Positions 27,294 to 37,800 of a stretch of 64,000 bases of DNA are shown piece after piece. Origin of the DNA: Desulfobotulus alkaliphilus (GTDB lineage: Bacteria; Desulfobacterota; Desulfobacteria; Desulfobacterales; ASO4-4); assembly GCF_007830435.1 (NCBI RefSeq), contig NZ_VLLC01000017.1, positions 1 to 64,000 on the forward strand, read 5' to 3'. The notes beneath the pieces were generated by a model. That model worked only from the letters and a program-made list of their open reading frames with translations, was not told the DNA's origin and did not search any database. Position numbers and translations under genes: made by a program. Within the stretch, counting starts at the first letter, position 1. Every line of letters starts with the position of its first letter.

Positions 27294-28418
27294 TTATGAC
27301 CATCCGGAGATCAGAGCCGGTTCCGGCAGATCCTTCAGGGGATGCAGGGAAGACCAGGGCGGAGTAAAACAGTGCCGGACTTCCGAAGGATCCACCTTTT
27401 CAGGCCTGCTGTCCTTCCAGACAGGTGCCCCGTCCTTGTCCACCAGAAGCGCCCGCACACCTTCATGGAAATCCGGATGTTCAAGGCATCGGGCCGCAAG
27501 GATCAGCTCAAGGCAGAAGGCCTGCTTCAGGGAAAGGTGCCTGCCTGAACCGAGCTGTCTCCAGGTAAGGCAGATACTGAAGGGACTGGCAGAGCCAAAG
27601 GTTTTTGACGCCTCCATCAGCCTTGGTTCCCGTTTTCCCGCTTCCAGAAGTATTTCACCAAAGCTCACCGGATCCGGTGCCAGGGCCAGCTTGCGGAGGC
27701 ATTCGGGTTTTTCCGCAAGAAATCCCGGCTCCAGAGGCAGTTCAAAGTGGGCCAGTACGGCATCCACAGCCTGGGCATCCCTTTCGGGATTGCCCGTCCA
27801 GTCCAGTGCCGCAAGGCTTTCAAACAGAGCGTCCCTGTCCTCCTGCTGAACAACGCGGTCTCCGAAACCCAGAAAACAGGCATCCGCCGCATCCATGCGG
27901 TAGCCGCAGAGCCCCAGAAGCCTCCCGCAGCCTCTGGGCATGCGGTTCAGAAACCAGGTGGCACCCACGTCTGGGAAAAGCCCGATGGAAACCTCAGGCA
28001 TGGCCAGAACCACATCCGGTGTCAGCACCTTATGGCGGCAACCGGCCAGAATCCCCATGCCTCCGCCCATGACAATACCGTGGGCAAAGCAGAGGATGGG
28101 CGTTTTTGCCATGTGGATGGCATAATCCGTGCTATATTCCGTGGTAAAAAAATGCAGAACACTTTCCTTCTCCCCCTTCCGGTAATTTCCGGAAAGCATC
28201 CGAACATCGCCGCCTGCACAAAAGGCTTTCTTTCCTCCCCCCTCAATCCATATAAAGACCACACTTTCATCCTGATCCGCCCTGCGTACGGCATCCCCAA
28301 TGGCTGCGGTGGTTTCCTGACGCAGGGTATTGAGGCGTTCCGGCGCTTCAATACGGATGCACAGGAGCCTTTTTCCTCCCGCTGCAGGAAGGTATGAAAG
28401 GTGAACATCTTTGCTCAT
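27294..28418 (-). CDS. Crotonase-family protein, 3-hydroxyisobutyryl-CoA hydrolase-like
   Basis: At 374 residues it is longer than the hydratases and shows the HIBCH pattern: AFCAGGDVRML, a EYSTDYAIHMAKTPILC segment and VSIGLFPDVGATWFLNRMP. HIBCH enzymes cleave 3-hydroxyisobutyryl-CoA in valine breakdown or related hydroxyacyl-CoAs. Its ATG overlaps the end of the upstream 97-residue gene (ATGA). Together with the CoA-transferase and acyl-CoA dehydrogenase this suggests that branched-chain acids may be among the substrates, but straight-chain acyl-CoA use by a divergent member is possible. Confidence 0.8.
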   Translation of the reverse strand: MSKDVHLSYLPAAGGKRLLCIRIEAPERLNTLRQETTAAIGDAVRRADQDESVVFIWIEGGGKKAFCAGGDVRMLSGNYRKGEKESVLHFFTTEYSTDYAIHMAKTPILCFAHGIVMGGGMGILAGCRHKVLTPDVVLAMPEVSIGLFPDVGATWFLNRMPRGCGRLLGLCGYRMDAADACFLGFGDRVVQQEDRDALFESLAALDWTGNPERDAQAVDAVLAHFELPLEPGFLAEKPECLRKLALAPDPVSFGEILLEAGKREPRLMEASKTFGSASPFSICLTWRQLGSGRHLSLKQAFCLELILAARCLEHPDFHEGVRALLVDKDGAPVWKDSRPEKVDPSEVRHCFTPPWSSLHPLKDLPEPALISGWS

Positions 28419-28708
28419 GTGAATGCCCTTTCATCAAAGCAGGTCTTTTCTCCGGGACCGGCCAGCGGGATAAATCCCAGAACCCTTGCATCCTGAGGAA
28501 GGGAAAGGATGGAGGCTACAGCCTCCGCATCCCTGACCAGACCAAAGGACTCAGGAAGACGGGGAGGATTTTTTCCAAAACTCCATACCACCACCACGCC
28601 CATGCGGCAGAAACGTCCCAGGGGAGAGGCCAGCCTGAAGAGAAGGGCCGTATCCCGGACCCAGAAACTCTGCCAGCAACGGGGCGTAGAAAACATCACA
28701 TCCTGCAT
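28415..28708 (-). CDS. Unrecognised 97-residue protein in the beta-oxidation operon
   Basis: An AGGAGGTCACA site before ATG 28708 and an ATGA overlap with the next gene show that this frame is translated. The sequence begins MQDVMFSTPRCW and has a hydrophobic strand MGVVVVWSFG, then LVRDAEAVASILSLP and a short polar tail; no signal peptide or membrane helix is convincing. I do not recognise a family. Being placed between CoA-transferase subunit B and the HIBCH-like gene, it may be a small partner of one of them. The longer frame to 28810 runs without its own ribosome site. Confidence 0.65.
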   Translation of the reverse strand: MQDVMFSTPRCWQSFWVRDTALLFRLASPLGRFCRMGVVVVWSFGKNPPRLPESFGLVRDAEAVASILSLPQDARVLGFIPLAGPGEKTCFDERAFT

Positions 28709-28815
28709 TGTGACCTCCTGTTTCCCCAGTAGGGGGTGGAAAGAAAGCCGGGGATTAAAAAACATCCCCGGCCTGAGGGGGGAGAGTGCCGGTACGGGGC
28801 GTACCGGCATACCGA

Positions 28816-29628
28816 TTACGGAAGGAAAATCCCTTCCGGGTCGATCGTTTTATAAAGAAGATCCAGCTCACCCAGGGTCGGTGCCTTGGTTTCGCCACGC
28901 ACCCGGCTGATGTTTAAGTCAAAGCTGCAGTTTTCAAGGATCTGCTGGGGTGTGCATCCGGGATGATAGGTATCCAGATACATCTCTCCGTTTTCATCGA
29001 AACGGAAAACACCCATGTTGGAAATCACAGCCTCTGGTCCGCCCCGGAAAGCCTTGTTATACACTTCTTTCTTGGGCACCATTTCACCGGAAGGCCATTT
29101 GGGAACCCGCCATCCCGGAGAAGTGACAAAATCCACCTTCTCCCTGAAACGTCTTTTTTCCTGCACCATGATGAAAACAGTTTTTCTGGCAAGGCCGTTG
29201 ATGTCGGAGTTACCACCGGATCCGGTGAGTCTTTTTTCCGGAACAATGCCGTATTTACCCATACCCGTGGTGTTCACGTTTCCGTACTTGTCCACTTCCG
29301 CACCACCGAGGAAGGCCAGATCCACAACACCCCTCTGGAGCTGATTGAACACATCAAACAGCCCTGAGGCTACGGATGCCTGATAGATACACCGGGCATC
29401 ACCCACGGAGGTGGGAAGGGAAATGGGTCTGCCATCCACACTGCCCGCCTCATAAATACAGACCGCCGTGGGTGCCGTTGTGAGCTGGGCCAGACCAATG
29501 GCCAGCATGGGAAGTCCTGTGCCTGCAAAAACCACATCGCCGTCGGTCACTTCACGGGCCGCAGCCACTGCCAGAAGATCGATGGGCTTGAATTCGCCAA
29601 CTTTTGCAAGGGTCGTATCTCGACTCAT
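28816..29628 (-). CDS. CoA-transferase family I, subunit B
   Basis: The 270-residue beta subunit belongs to the glutaconate/IpdB-like branch of family I CoA-transferases. FAGTGLPMLAIGLAQ and the YEAGSVDGRP segment contain the Glu at the place of the catalytic Glu that forms a glutamyl-CoA intermediate in active members. LGGAEVDKYGNVNTT is the typical central signature. It forms a heteromer with subunit A, whose stop TGA overlaps its ATG by one base (TGATG). The likely role is activation of a free acid by transfer of CoA from acetyl-CoA or another donor. Confidence 0.88.
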   Translation of the reverse strand: MSRDTTLAKVGEFKPIDLLAVAAAREVTDGDVVFAGTGLPMLAIGLAQLTTAPTAVCIYEAGSVDGRPISLPTSVGDARCIYQASVASGLFDVFNQLQRGVVDLAFLGGAEVDKYGNVNTTGMGKYGIVPEKRLTGSGGNSDINGLARKTVFIMVQEKRRFREKVDFVTSPGWRVPKWPSGEMVPKKEVYNKAFRGGPEAVISNMGVFRFDENGEMYLDTYHPGCTPQQILENCSFDLNISRVRGETKAPTLGELDLLYKTIDPEGIFLP

Positions 29629-30602
29629 CAGCGTGTCCCCCTTTTGATTGTGGTGGAATATCCAAAGGCCGGGTTTGCCCGCAGCTGCTCCAGTCGCGTG
29701 ATACCGATTCTTTCAAGGTAGGTCTCATAATCGGGTATATCGTGAATCCATTCCTTGACCCAGGCATCCAGACCTTCCTGGGTGCGGGTGCTCTTGAAGA
29801 AATTCTGGATAAAGGTGCCATCGGTTTCATAGCAGCCAAAGCATCCTGTGGGGTGGGCACCCCAGGGCTGTTCCACAATGCAGGAAACCTGATGTCCTGC
29901 AATGAGGTTACGGGTGGGCTCCCTGCGGATATAGTCTTCGCTCACCACCTGCTCTGCGACAATGATGACATTATCCGATGCCTTGATGGCTTCGGAATCC
30001 GAATAAAGCTGACCGTCAACCCGTACCGTGCCTTCCTCGCCCACCATCTGAACATGGGCAATGCACCAGTCCGGATTGGCCGCAGGCATGTGCAGCAGTT
30101 CTCCGCCGTAGAAGGGATCCGATACAATTTCATACTTCTTTTTGGGAATTTTCGGATTACTGCCGTCCCTCAACCCTGCAATTTTCAGATGATCATAGGC
30201 AGGATTGAGCATGTCCGTACCCATACTGGCATAGGTGGGCAGATAGGGAAGACCCATGGACCCTGCGGCCATGCGGTAAAGAATCTGCACATGGCTGTAA
30301 TCCTCGATGATCACCTCACCGGCTTCGGCCCTGCGGGCCAGGTTGGCGCCGATCTTGCCGAAAAGCTCATGGCCGATCCAGCAGCTTTCCCAGATTTTCA
30401 CGCAACCTGCGCCGATGAGCAGATCGGAATGGGTGCCGCCGTTCACTTCCACAAGGTGCAGATTTTTCTTACCCTGCCGTATCATCTCATACACAGCGGC
30501 CATGGGACGCCGCCAGATGGTAAAACCGCTGAAGGTCAGCATTGCGCCGTCGGGTATCTGTGCAACGGCCTCCTTAAGATTCATTCTCACGGGTTTTGCC
30601 AT
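29628..30602 (-). CDS. CoA-transferase family I, subunit A
   Basis: The alpha subunit (324 residues) shows IPDGAMLTFSGFTIWRRP, the CoA-binding glycine-rich start of the family, and then HLVEVNGGTHSDLLIGAG, as in GctA and IpdA. The start ATG 30602 follows GAAGGAGGAGAAA; the longer frame to 30707 is not supported. It pairs with subunit B encoded immediately downstream. The substrate is unknown: glutaconate, branched-chain or other acids are all found in this branch, and ring-cleavage activity as in IpdAB cannot be excluded. Confidence 0.88.
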   Translation of the reverse strand: MAKPVRMNLKEAVAQIPDGAMLTFSGFTIWRRPMAAVYEMIRQGKKNLHLVEVNGGTHSDLLIGAGCVKIWESCWIGHELFGKIGANLARRAEAGEVIIEDYSHVQILYRMAAGSMGLPYLPTYASMGTDMLNPAYDHLKIAGLRDGSNPKIPKKKYEIVSDPFYGGELLHMPAANPDWCIAHVQMVGEEGTVRVDGQLYSDSEAIKASDNVIIVAEQVVSEDYIRREPTRNLIAGHQVSCIVEQPWGAHPTGCFGCYETDGTFIQNFFKSTRTQEGLDAWVKEWIHDIPDYETYLERIGITRLEQLRANPAFGYSTTIKRGTR

Positions 30603-30750
30603 TTTCTCCTCCTTCAAAAGAAAGCTGGCTTGCCATCCTGTCACAGAAAAAAAAACCATCATCCTGCCACAGTTACGCAGGCTGCACACAAAAACAACGT
30701 TCAGCACATGCGTATAAAAAAGGGATGCACAAAGGCATCCGCTTCGCCCC

Positions 30751-31911
30751 CTACTTCTTCTTACGCTTCTTGTCCCCGATTACTTCGCCGCTGATAACAA
30801 TCTTCTGAACCTGGGTGGTGCCTTCATAAATGGTGAAAACCCTGGCATCCCGGTACAGACGCTCAATTTCAAACTCCTTGGTATAACCGTAGCCACCATG
30901 AATCTGAAGACTCTGACCCGCCACATGATTGGCCATTTCAGAGGCATACATCTTGGCCATGGACGCTTCCTTGGAGCATTTTTCTCCCCTGTCCTTCATG
31001 GCTGCCGCATTGAGTACCAGAAGTCTTGCCGCCTCCACTTCCGTTGCCATGTCTGCGATCATCCAGCGCAGGCCCTGATTGGCGGCAATGGGTTTTCCGA
31101 ACTGGTGGCGCTGTTTGGCGTAATCCACAGCCAGATCCAGGGCGCGCATCCCGACCCCAAGGCTCTGGGAACCGATGCCGATGCGACCATCATCAAGGCC
31201 ACTCATGGCAACGAGGAAGCCTTCCCCTTCCTTACCCAGCAGGGCAGATGCGGGAACCCGGCAGTTTTCAAAGATGAGATCCGTGGTGTCAGAACCCTTA
31301 AGGCCCATTTTGTCTTCCTTACGGCCCACAATAAAGCCCGGTATGCCCGGCTCAATGAGGAAGGCAGAAATCCCCTTGTGACCTGCCGCAGGATCGGTTT
31401 TGGCAAGAATGATGAAAACACCAGAGGTGGCTCCGCCCGTGATCCAGCGCTTGGTGCCATTCAAGATATAAAAATCCCCGTCCTTTTCCGCAGTGGCTGT
31501 CATCCCCGCAGGATCACTGCCCGCCTCGGGCTCGGAAAGGGCAAAACTTGCAATGATCTCACCCTTGGCCATGGGCCTTAAATATTTTTCCTTCTGGGCA
31601 TCACTGCCGAACCGCACCAGACTGCCGCAGCCGATGGAGTTATGCACGCTCATGATAACGGCCACGGATGCGTCATAATAAGCAATCTCCGTCAGTGCCA
31701 GAGAGTAGGCCACGGTTCCCATGTTCTCACCGTCATACTCTTCGGGCACCAGCATCCCCAGAAGTCCCAGCTCCCCCATTTTTTTGAGGATCTCCCTGGG
31801 ATACTCTCCGGTATGGTCCCGCTCCATGGCTGCTTCCGCCAGTTCCTTGCGGCCGAATTCCCGGGCCATCTTCTGAATCATCTTCTGCTCTTTGCTGATT
31901 TCAAACGCCAT
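30751..31911 (-). CDS. Acyl-CoA dehydrogenase
   Basis: The FAD enzyme (386 residues) introduces the trans-2 double bond. FALSEPEAGSDPAGM and WITGGATSGVF are the FAD and substrate-binding signatures, and the catalytic base is the Glu of IYEGTTQVQK near the C-terminus, the position of short- and medium-chain dehydrogenases. QIHGGYGYTKEFEIERLYRD completes the family pattern. It needs electron-transfer flavoprotein, which is not encoded in the window. It lies 115 bases after the 3-hydroxyacyl-CoA dehydrogenase and 148 bases before subunit A. Confidence 0.93.
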   Translation of the reverse strand: MAFEISKEQKMIQKMAREFGRKELAEAAMERDHTGEYPREILKKMGELGLLGMLVPEEYDGENMGTVAYSLALTEIAYYDASVAVIMSVHNSIGCGSLVRFGSDAQKEKYLRPMAKGEIIASFALSEPEAGSDPAGMTATAEKDGDFYILNGTKRWITGGATSGVFIILAKTDPAAGHKGISAFLIEPGIPGFIVGRKEDKMGLKGSDTTDLIFENCRVPASALLGKEGEGFLVAMSGLDDGRIGIGSQSLGVGMRALDLAVDYAKQRHQFGKPIAANQGLRWMIADMATEVEAARLLVLNAAAMKDRGEKCSKEASMAKMYASEMANHVAGQSLQIHGGYGYTKEFEIERLYRDARVFTIYEGTTQVQKIVISGEVIGDKKRKKK

Positions 31912-32026
31912 AACAGCCCCCGTTCACTGATTATTCATTTCCAGACACCCTTTCATGGGATGCCCACCCATCCGAAAATCAAGGGGATACCTGCACCTGT
32001 CAGGGACAAAGGCAGGTATCTTTTTC

Positions 32027-32878
32027 CTATTTATAATCGTAAAAACCCTTACCGGTTTTACGACCCAGCCAACCAGCTTCCACATATTTCCGCAGCAGAG
32101 GGCAGGGCCTGTACTTGGAATCCCTGAAACCGTCATACAGGGTTTCCATAATGGCCAGACAGGTATCCAGACCAATAAGGTCGGCAAGCTCCAGGGGCCC
32201 CATGGGATGGTTCATGCCCAGCTTCATGACCGTATCAATGTCTTCCTTGCGGCCCACGCTGTGGTACAGGGCAAAAACCGCCTCATTGATCATGGGCATA
32301 AGAATACGGTTGGCAATGAAGCCGGGGAAATCATTGGCCTCTGCCGGGGTTTTGCCAAATTTGACGCAGAGATCCCAGGTAAGCTTGAAGGTTTCCGTAT
32401 CCGTGGCAATACCCCGGATGATTTCCACCAGTTTCATCACGGGCACCGGATTCATGAAATGCATGCCAATGACCTTTTCCGGACGTTTTGTCCTTGCGGC
32501 AATGCGACCGATGGGAATGGAGGAGGTATTGGTTCCAAGAATCACACCGGGTTTGCAGATACGGTCCAGATCCTCAAAAATTTTATATTTCAAGGCCTCA
32601 CTTTCCGTTGCCGCTTCCACCACATACTCACAGGGTTCAAGCCCCTCAAGGGAAGTTACGGTTTTCAGGCGACCAAGAATGGCATCCTTTTCACCGGCAT
32701 CCAGCTTTCCCTTTTCCACATTCCGGGAAAGATTTTTATTAATGAGGCCAATCCCCTTTTCCAGCGCAGCTTCACTGACATCCATCACAATGACATCCAG
32801 CCCGCTGGCCGCTGCCACCTGTGCAATACCACCGCCCATCTGTCCTGCACCGATCACACCAAAGGTTTTGACTTCCAT
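32027..32878 (-). CDS. 3-hydroxybutyryl-CoA dehydrogenase
   Basis: The 283-residue single-domain-pair enzyme oxidises (3S)-hydroxyacyl-CoA with NAD. The Rossmann motif GVIGAGQMGGGIAQVAA lies at residues 6-22, and MHFMNPVPVMKLVEII contains the catalytic His, with the helix domain NRILMPMINEAVF following. GGAGAAGAGAAA precedes the ATG. The size and sequence match stand-alone enzymes of the Hbd/PaaH type rather than the fused FadB. It is the second gene of the operon and connects hydratase and thiolase. Confidence 0.93.
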   Translation of the reverse strand: MEVKTFGVIGAGQMGGGIAQVAAASGLDVIVMDVSEAALEKGIGLINKNLSRNVEKGKLDAGEKDAILGRLKTVTSLEGLEPCEYVVEAATESEALKYKIFEDLDRICKPGVILGTNTSSIPIGRIAARTKRPEKVIGMHFMNPVPVMKLVEIIRGIATDTETFKLTWDLCVKFGKTPAEANDFPGFIANRILMPMINEAVFALYHSVGRKEDIDTVMKLGMNHPMGPLELADLIGLDTCLAIMETLYDGFRDSKYRPCPLLRKYVEAGWLGRKTGKGFYDYK

Positions 32879-32960
32879 TTTCTCTTCTCCTTTTTTTTAA
32901 CATCCGGCTGCCGGATATATCGGATCAAACATCCAAAAAAATTATGGAAATGCCAGTCTC

Positions 32961-34133
32961 TTATCTCTTGATAATCATGGAAACAGCCTCACCGCCGCCA
33001 AGGCAGAGGGAAGCAAGGCCGGTTCTGGCATCCCGACGCTTCATTTCATAGATCAGGGTGGTGAGTACCCTTGCTCCGGAAGCACCGATGGGATGGCCAA
33101 TGGCCACACTGCCGCCATTCACGTTGACCTTCGCAGGATCCAGCTTCAGTTCACGGTTGATGGCAAAGGAGGTACCGCTGAAAGCCTCATTGATTTCAAA
33201 AAGATCAATGGCATCCATCTGAATACCTTCCTTGGCGCAGCACTTGGGAATGGACCACGCGGGAGCCATGAGCACATACTGCATTTCAATGCCATAGGAA
33301 GCCTGGGCACCGATGGTGGCAAGGATTTCACAGCCCAAGGCTTCGGCCTTTTCCCGGCTCATGACACATACGGCAGAGGCACCGTCTGCGATGATGGATG
33401 CATTCCCTGCCGTTCCCACGCCACCCTTTTTAAAGGCACCGGACATGGCCGCCAGCATCTCATAGGGGGTTTCCTTGACGGACTCATCCTCGGCAAAAAC
33501 GGTGACACTCTTACGGGTTTTAATTTCTACGGGGACAATTTCATCTTTAAAACGGCCGGAAGCCTTGGCTTCATTGGCCCTGCGGTAGGATTCTGCGGCG
33601 TAGCGGTCCTGATCTTCCCTGGTAACGCCCCATTTTTCCGAACAGATCTCATTGCTCATGCCCATATGGAAATTATTCACATGATCCCAGAGGCCGTCAT
33701 GGATCATGCCATCCCTGATCTCTCCATGGCCCATGCGCAGGCCAAAACGGGCTTTTTCCAGAAAATAGGGAGCATTGCTCATGCTCTCCATGCCGCCTGC
33801 AATGACCACATCGGCATCTCCTGCCACCACAGCCTGAGCCGCCAGCATCACGGCCTTCAGGGCAGAACCGCAAACCTTATTGATGGTAAGGGCTTCCACT
33901 TCCCAAGGCATGTTGGCCCGCACAGCCGCCTGCTTTGCCGGGTTCTGACCGCAACCGCAGGGGAGTACCTGCCCCATGATCACTTCATTGACTTCCTTAT
34001 CTTCTATACCAGCTCTTTTTACGGCTTCACGGATGGCAATGGCTCCCAGATCCACAGCGCCCAGGGATGCGAGGGATCCGTTAAATGCCCCCAGCGGTGT
34101 CCGACAGGCACTCACAATAACCGCTTCTCTCAT
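32961..34133 (-). CDS. Acetyl-CoA acetyltransferase (thiolase)
   Basis: The 390-residue thiolase cleaves 3-ketoacyl-CoA to acetyl-CoA. The acyl-accepting Cys is in [10 protein letters not shown], the His in [18 protein letters not shown] and the second Cys in [16 protein letters not shown] stands before the ATG. It is the first gene of the operon that runs leftward to the OFA transporter at 25147, so promoter and control sites should lie in 34134-34600. Confidence 0.94.
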   Translation of the reverse strand: MREAVIVSACRTPLGAFNGSLASLGAVDLGAIAIREAVKRAGIEDKEVNEVIMGQVLPCGCGQNPAKQAAVRANMPWEVEALTINKVCGSALKAVMLAAQAVVAGDADVVIAGGMESMSNAPYFLEKARFGLRMGHGEIRDGMIHDGLWDHVNNFHMGMSNEICSEKWGVTREDQDRYAAESYRRANEAKASGRFKDEIVPVEIKTRKSVTVFAEDESVKETPYEMLAAMSGAFKKGGVGTAGNASIIADGASAVCVMSREKAEALGCEILATIGAQASYGIEMQYVLMAPAWSIPKCCAKEGIQMDAIDLFEINEAFSGTSFAINRELKLDPAKVNVNGGSVAIGHPIGASGARVLTTLIYEMKRRDARTGLASLCLGGGEAVSMIIKR

Positions 34134-34277
34134 GGCTCTACTCCCCGTTTTCTTTAATGACCGCCCTTCTTATGGCAGGAAAGGCGGCCTGTATTATGGT
34201 TTTTGCCGGCAGAAAGACCGACCCTGTTCTAAATAAGATCCCAGCCTGAAATACGGACGGCTGTCTGATTCCATGGC

Positions 34278-34357
34278 TTTTGGGTGGTCTCCCTTTTATG
34301 CACACCGGCACCTCAGGAGTTAAGATACCGGTGTGCACCACCAAAGGAGACACCAAA
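34278..34357. repeat. Inverted repeat in the leader of the thiolase operon
   Basis: TGCACACCGG and CCGGTGTGCA, with further matching outer parts (GGTGGTCTCC and GGAGACACC), form an 80-base imperfect palindrome about 145 bases before the thiolase start. There is no T-run in line with a simple terminator. It could be an operator or a folded 5' leader of the operon transcript. Confidence 0.5.
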
Positions 34358-34526
34358 ACACTGCTTGCTTGTCTGAAACCCTTTTATTGCAAGCGGAATG
34401 CCAAGCATGCAGCCAGAGCGAATAAAAAAACATAAACTCTTAATATAAAAGAAATTAATATTTAAAAAAACAGCTTTCAGATGCATAAAAAACTGGTCAT
34501 GGCCCCTGCGGCCTTATCCCCTGAGC

Positions 34527-34558
34527 AAAAAAAGGGGCCAAACCGCCACAAGGCCCCG
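34527..34558 (-). terminator. Candidate terminator on the minus strand
   Basis: GGGGCC, a 12-base loop and GGCCCC followed by seven T read leftward. No gene is seen upstream on that strand, so it may stop antisense transcripts from the kinase region. The rest of 34358-34809 is A/T-rich and shows no other feature. Confidence 0.5.
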
Positions 34559-34809
34559 CCCGCCGAAAACAAGACAAGACCTTGATATAAAACAACAATT
34601 ATCCAAAGCCACATCCACAGCAAGGAATGTGGCGTTTTCGCCCATCCCCATCCGGAAGACACCCCCCCGGACAGGGGACTGAAAGATATCTGAATGAAAA
34701 AATGAAGATAGCTGTTTACCGGCAGGCCCTTCATGGTCTATATTGGTATCTAATTGATCATGAATGTTCGAGATTGATTTGCATCCACTTCCTTCCAAGA
34801 GCCGGTCCT

Positions 34810-37800
34810 ATGCCCCTTCCCCGATTCTCCAGACGCAGCCTTTCCAGAGACCTGATCTCAGGCCTGTCCCTGTCCCTGTGCCTGCTGTTCGCCATTCTGG
34901 GTGCCATTTACTATAGCTTCCTGACCTATAAGGCCAGTACGGAGCTGAAAGAACAGGCCCACACCATCAGTCAGGAAATCACCCATGTGCTTTCAGGACC
35001 TGCCTGGCAACTGGATCATGACCTGACAGAACGCATTGCCATGGCCTATCTCCACACGGAACACATGGCAGGCCTTCGGGTTGTTTTCAGTCCGGACACC
35101 ATCGTTTTTGAGCAGCTCCCGGACTCGGCAAATGCCCATATCTTCCGTGAAACCCGGACCATGGAACACATCCGGGAAGATGGCAGCCCCCTTCCCATAG
35201 GTTCCGTTGAAATCTGGTTTTCCCAGCAGGGAATACGGGATATGCAAAAAACCCTGATCCGCATGGTCGGCATTATGGTGCTTCTGTCCACCGCCCTTGT
35301 GGTGCTGGTCATCCGCCTTCTCATGGCCTCCCTTCTGGAAGGGCCCATGGGCAAACTCCTTGAAAACATCCAGTCCATTGCCGCAGGCAATTATGACAGT
35401 GCCATTGAGCCGGTTCCCCAGGAAGATATCAATGCCATCATTACTGAAATCAATGTCATGGCCACCCGCATAGCCGCCCACACCAACCAGCTGAAAAACG
35501 AGATCGGAGAGCGCAGACAGGCGGAAAAAGCCCTTCTCATCTCAGAAAAAAAGTACAGGGGCATTTTTGAAAATGCCCTGGAAGGCATTTTCCAGATTAC
35601 CCTTTCCGGAAGAATCATCAGCATCAACCCCTCCATGGCCCGCATTTTCGGTTATCAGGACATCGGGGAAATGATGGTGCTTGTGGATAATTTTGAGACG
35701 GAACTTTTTACGGATCCCGATGTACCGGTAACCATCCGCCAGATCCTTGAAAGGGAAAAAATTGTTCAAAACTTTGAAACCCGGCTGAAACGAAAAGATG
35801 GCAGGCTGATATGGGGTTCCATACAGGCCCGGCTTGAAAGAAATCCGGAAACAGGGCTTCCCTTTGTGGAAGGCATGCTGGAGGATATATCCGAGCGCAA
35901 AGAGGCGGAAGCCGCCCTGAAAAGCGCCAACCGGCTTCTGGAAACACGGGTGACGGAACGTACCGCAGCCCTGCAGGAGGCCAATGACAAGCTGAAAACA
36001 GCCAAAGAAAAAGCTGAAAAAACAGCAGAAGCCCTGAATCTCTTCGCCCGTGAGCTGGAAGCCAAAAACCGGGAACTGGCCGAAGCCAAGGACATCGCAG
36101 ACGCAGCCACCCAGGCCAAAAGTCAGTTCCTTGCCAACATGAGCCATGAAATACGCACGCCCATGAATGCCATCATGGGCATGACCTACCTTGCCCTGAA
36201 AACCGACCTCTCCCCGAAACAAAAAGATTATCTGGAAAAAATCCATACCGCCACGGACTCTCTTTTGAGAATCATCAACGATATTCTTGATTTCTCAAAA
36301 ATTGAGGCAGGCCGCATGGAAATGGAGCATGTGGATTTCAGGCTGGATGATATCTTAAGCCGTCTTGCCAACCAGACGGCCCTCAGGGCCCATGAAAAAA
36401 ATCTGGAACTGATCTTTATAACGGACCCCGGCACTCCCCCCCAGTGCGTGGGGGATCCCTTACGTCTGGGACAGGTACTGCTCAATCTGGTCAGCAATGC
36501 GGTTAAATTTACCGAAGCAGGCCAGATTACCCTGACCATTGCACCGGGACATCAGAAAAAAGATGCCATTCAGCTGATCTTTTCCGTAGAAGATACGGGC
36601 ATTGGCATGACACCGGAGCAGCAGGGAGAGCTTTTCCGTCCCTTTAATCAGGTGGACGCTTCCATGACCCGCAGGTATGAGGGCTCGGGCCTTGGCCTAA
36701 GCATATCCCAGCGCCTTGTGGAAATGATGGGAGGACGCATATGCGTTGAAAGTCAGCCCGGTAAAGGAAGTACCTTCTCCTTTGATGTATGGCTGAAACC
36801 GTCAACGGGAACTCCCGGAGAGCAGGAAAAGAACCCGGCACTTCTGAAAAACCTCAAGGTGCTGCTGGTGGAGGACAATGCGGCCAGCCGTCAGGTACTG
36901 ACGGAATATACCGAAGCCCTTTCCATGCATGTAAAGGCCTTTGAAACCGCAGAGCAGGCCCTGGCCCACCTTGCAACGGGCACAGCCCGTTATGATCTTA
37001 TTTTTCTGGACTGGAAACTGCCCGGCATGGACGGCATTGATCTGGCCCGCAGGATCATCCGGGATCATGCCGCAGACAAACCCAGAATCCTGCTGGTCAC
37101 AGCCTTTGGAAAAGACCTTAAGGAAAAGGACAGAGAAATTCTGGATGGTGTACTTTTCAAACCCTTCACCATATCCGATCTCATGGACAGCACCCTGGAA
37201 GCCCTTTGTCTTTCCGATGAAAGGACGTTGAGAAATAAAGATTTTAAAGAGGAAAAAAAGGATGCACCCACACTTCACGGCGTTCATATCCTCCTTGCCG
37301 AAGACAATGAGCTCAACCGTCAGCTGGCCAGAGAACTGCTCACCGGTGCCGGTGCCCGGGTGACCACGGCAGTGAACGGCCGTGAAGCCATGCACAAGGC
37401 CATGGAATATAATTTTGATCTGGTTCTCATGGACGTGCAGATGCCGGAAATGGACGGCTACGAGGCAACCCGGCAGATCCGGAGTACCGTGGGCAAAGAC
37501 AGACTGCCCATTATCGCCATGACGGCCAATGCCATGGTGGGCGACCGGGAAACGGCCATGATGGCCGGCATGAATGACCATGTCCCCAAACCCGTCAACC
37601 CGGCCCAGCTCTTTGAAACCATCATCCGCTGGCTGCCTGAGAGTTTCCGGAGTCAGCCCATGGCAGAGGAAAAAACTGTGAACATGCAAAACATGCTTCC
37701 CGAGATACCGGGGGTCAACACCGTATCGGGCCTCACCCGTGCCGGGGACAACATGGAGCTGTATATGGAACTGCTCCTCAAATTCAAAGAAGATTATACC

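Noticed and set aside
34477-34798. Minus-strand frames upstream of the kinase
   Set aside because: No ribosome site and low-complexity composition; the region reads as leader and terminator sequence.
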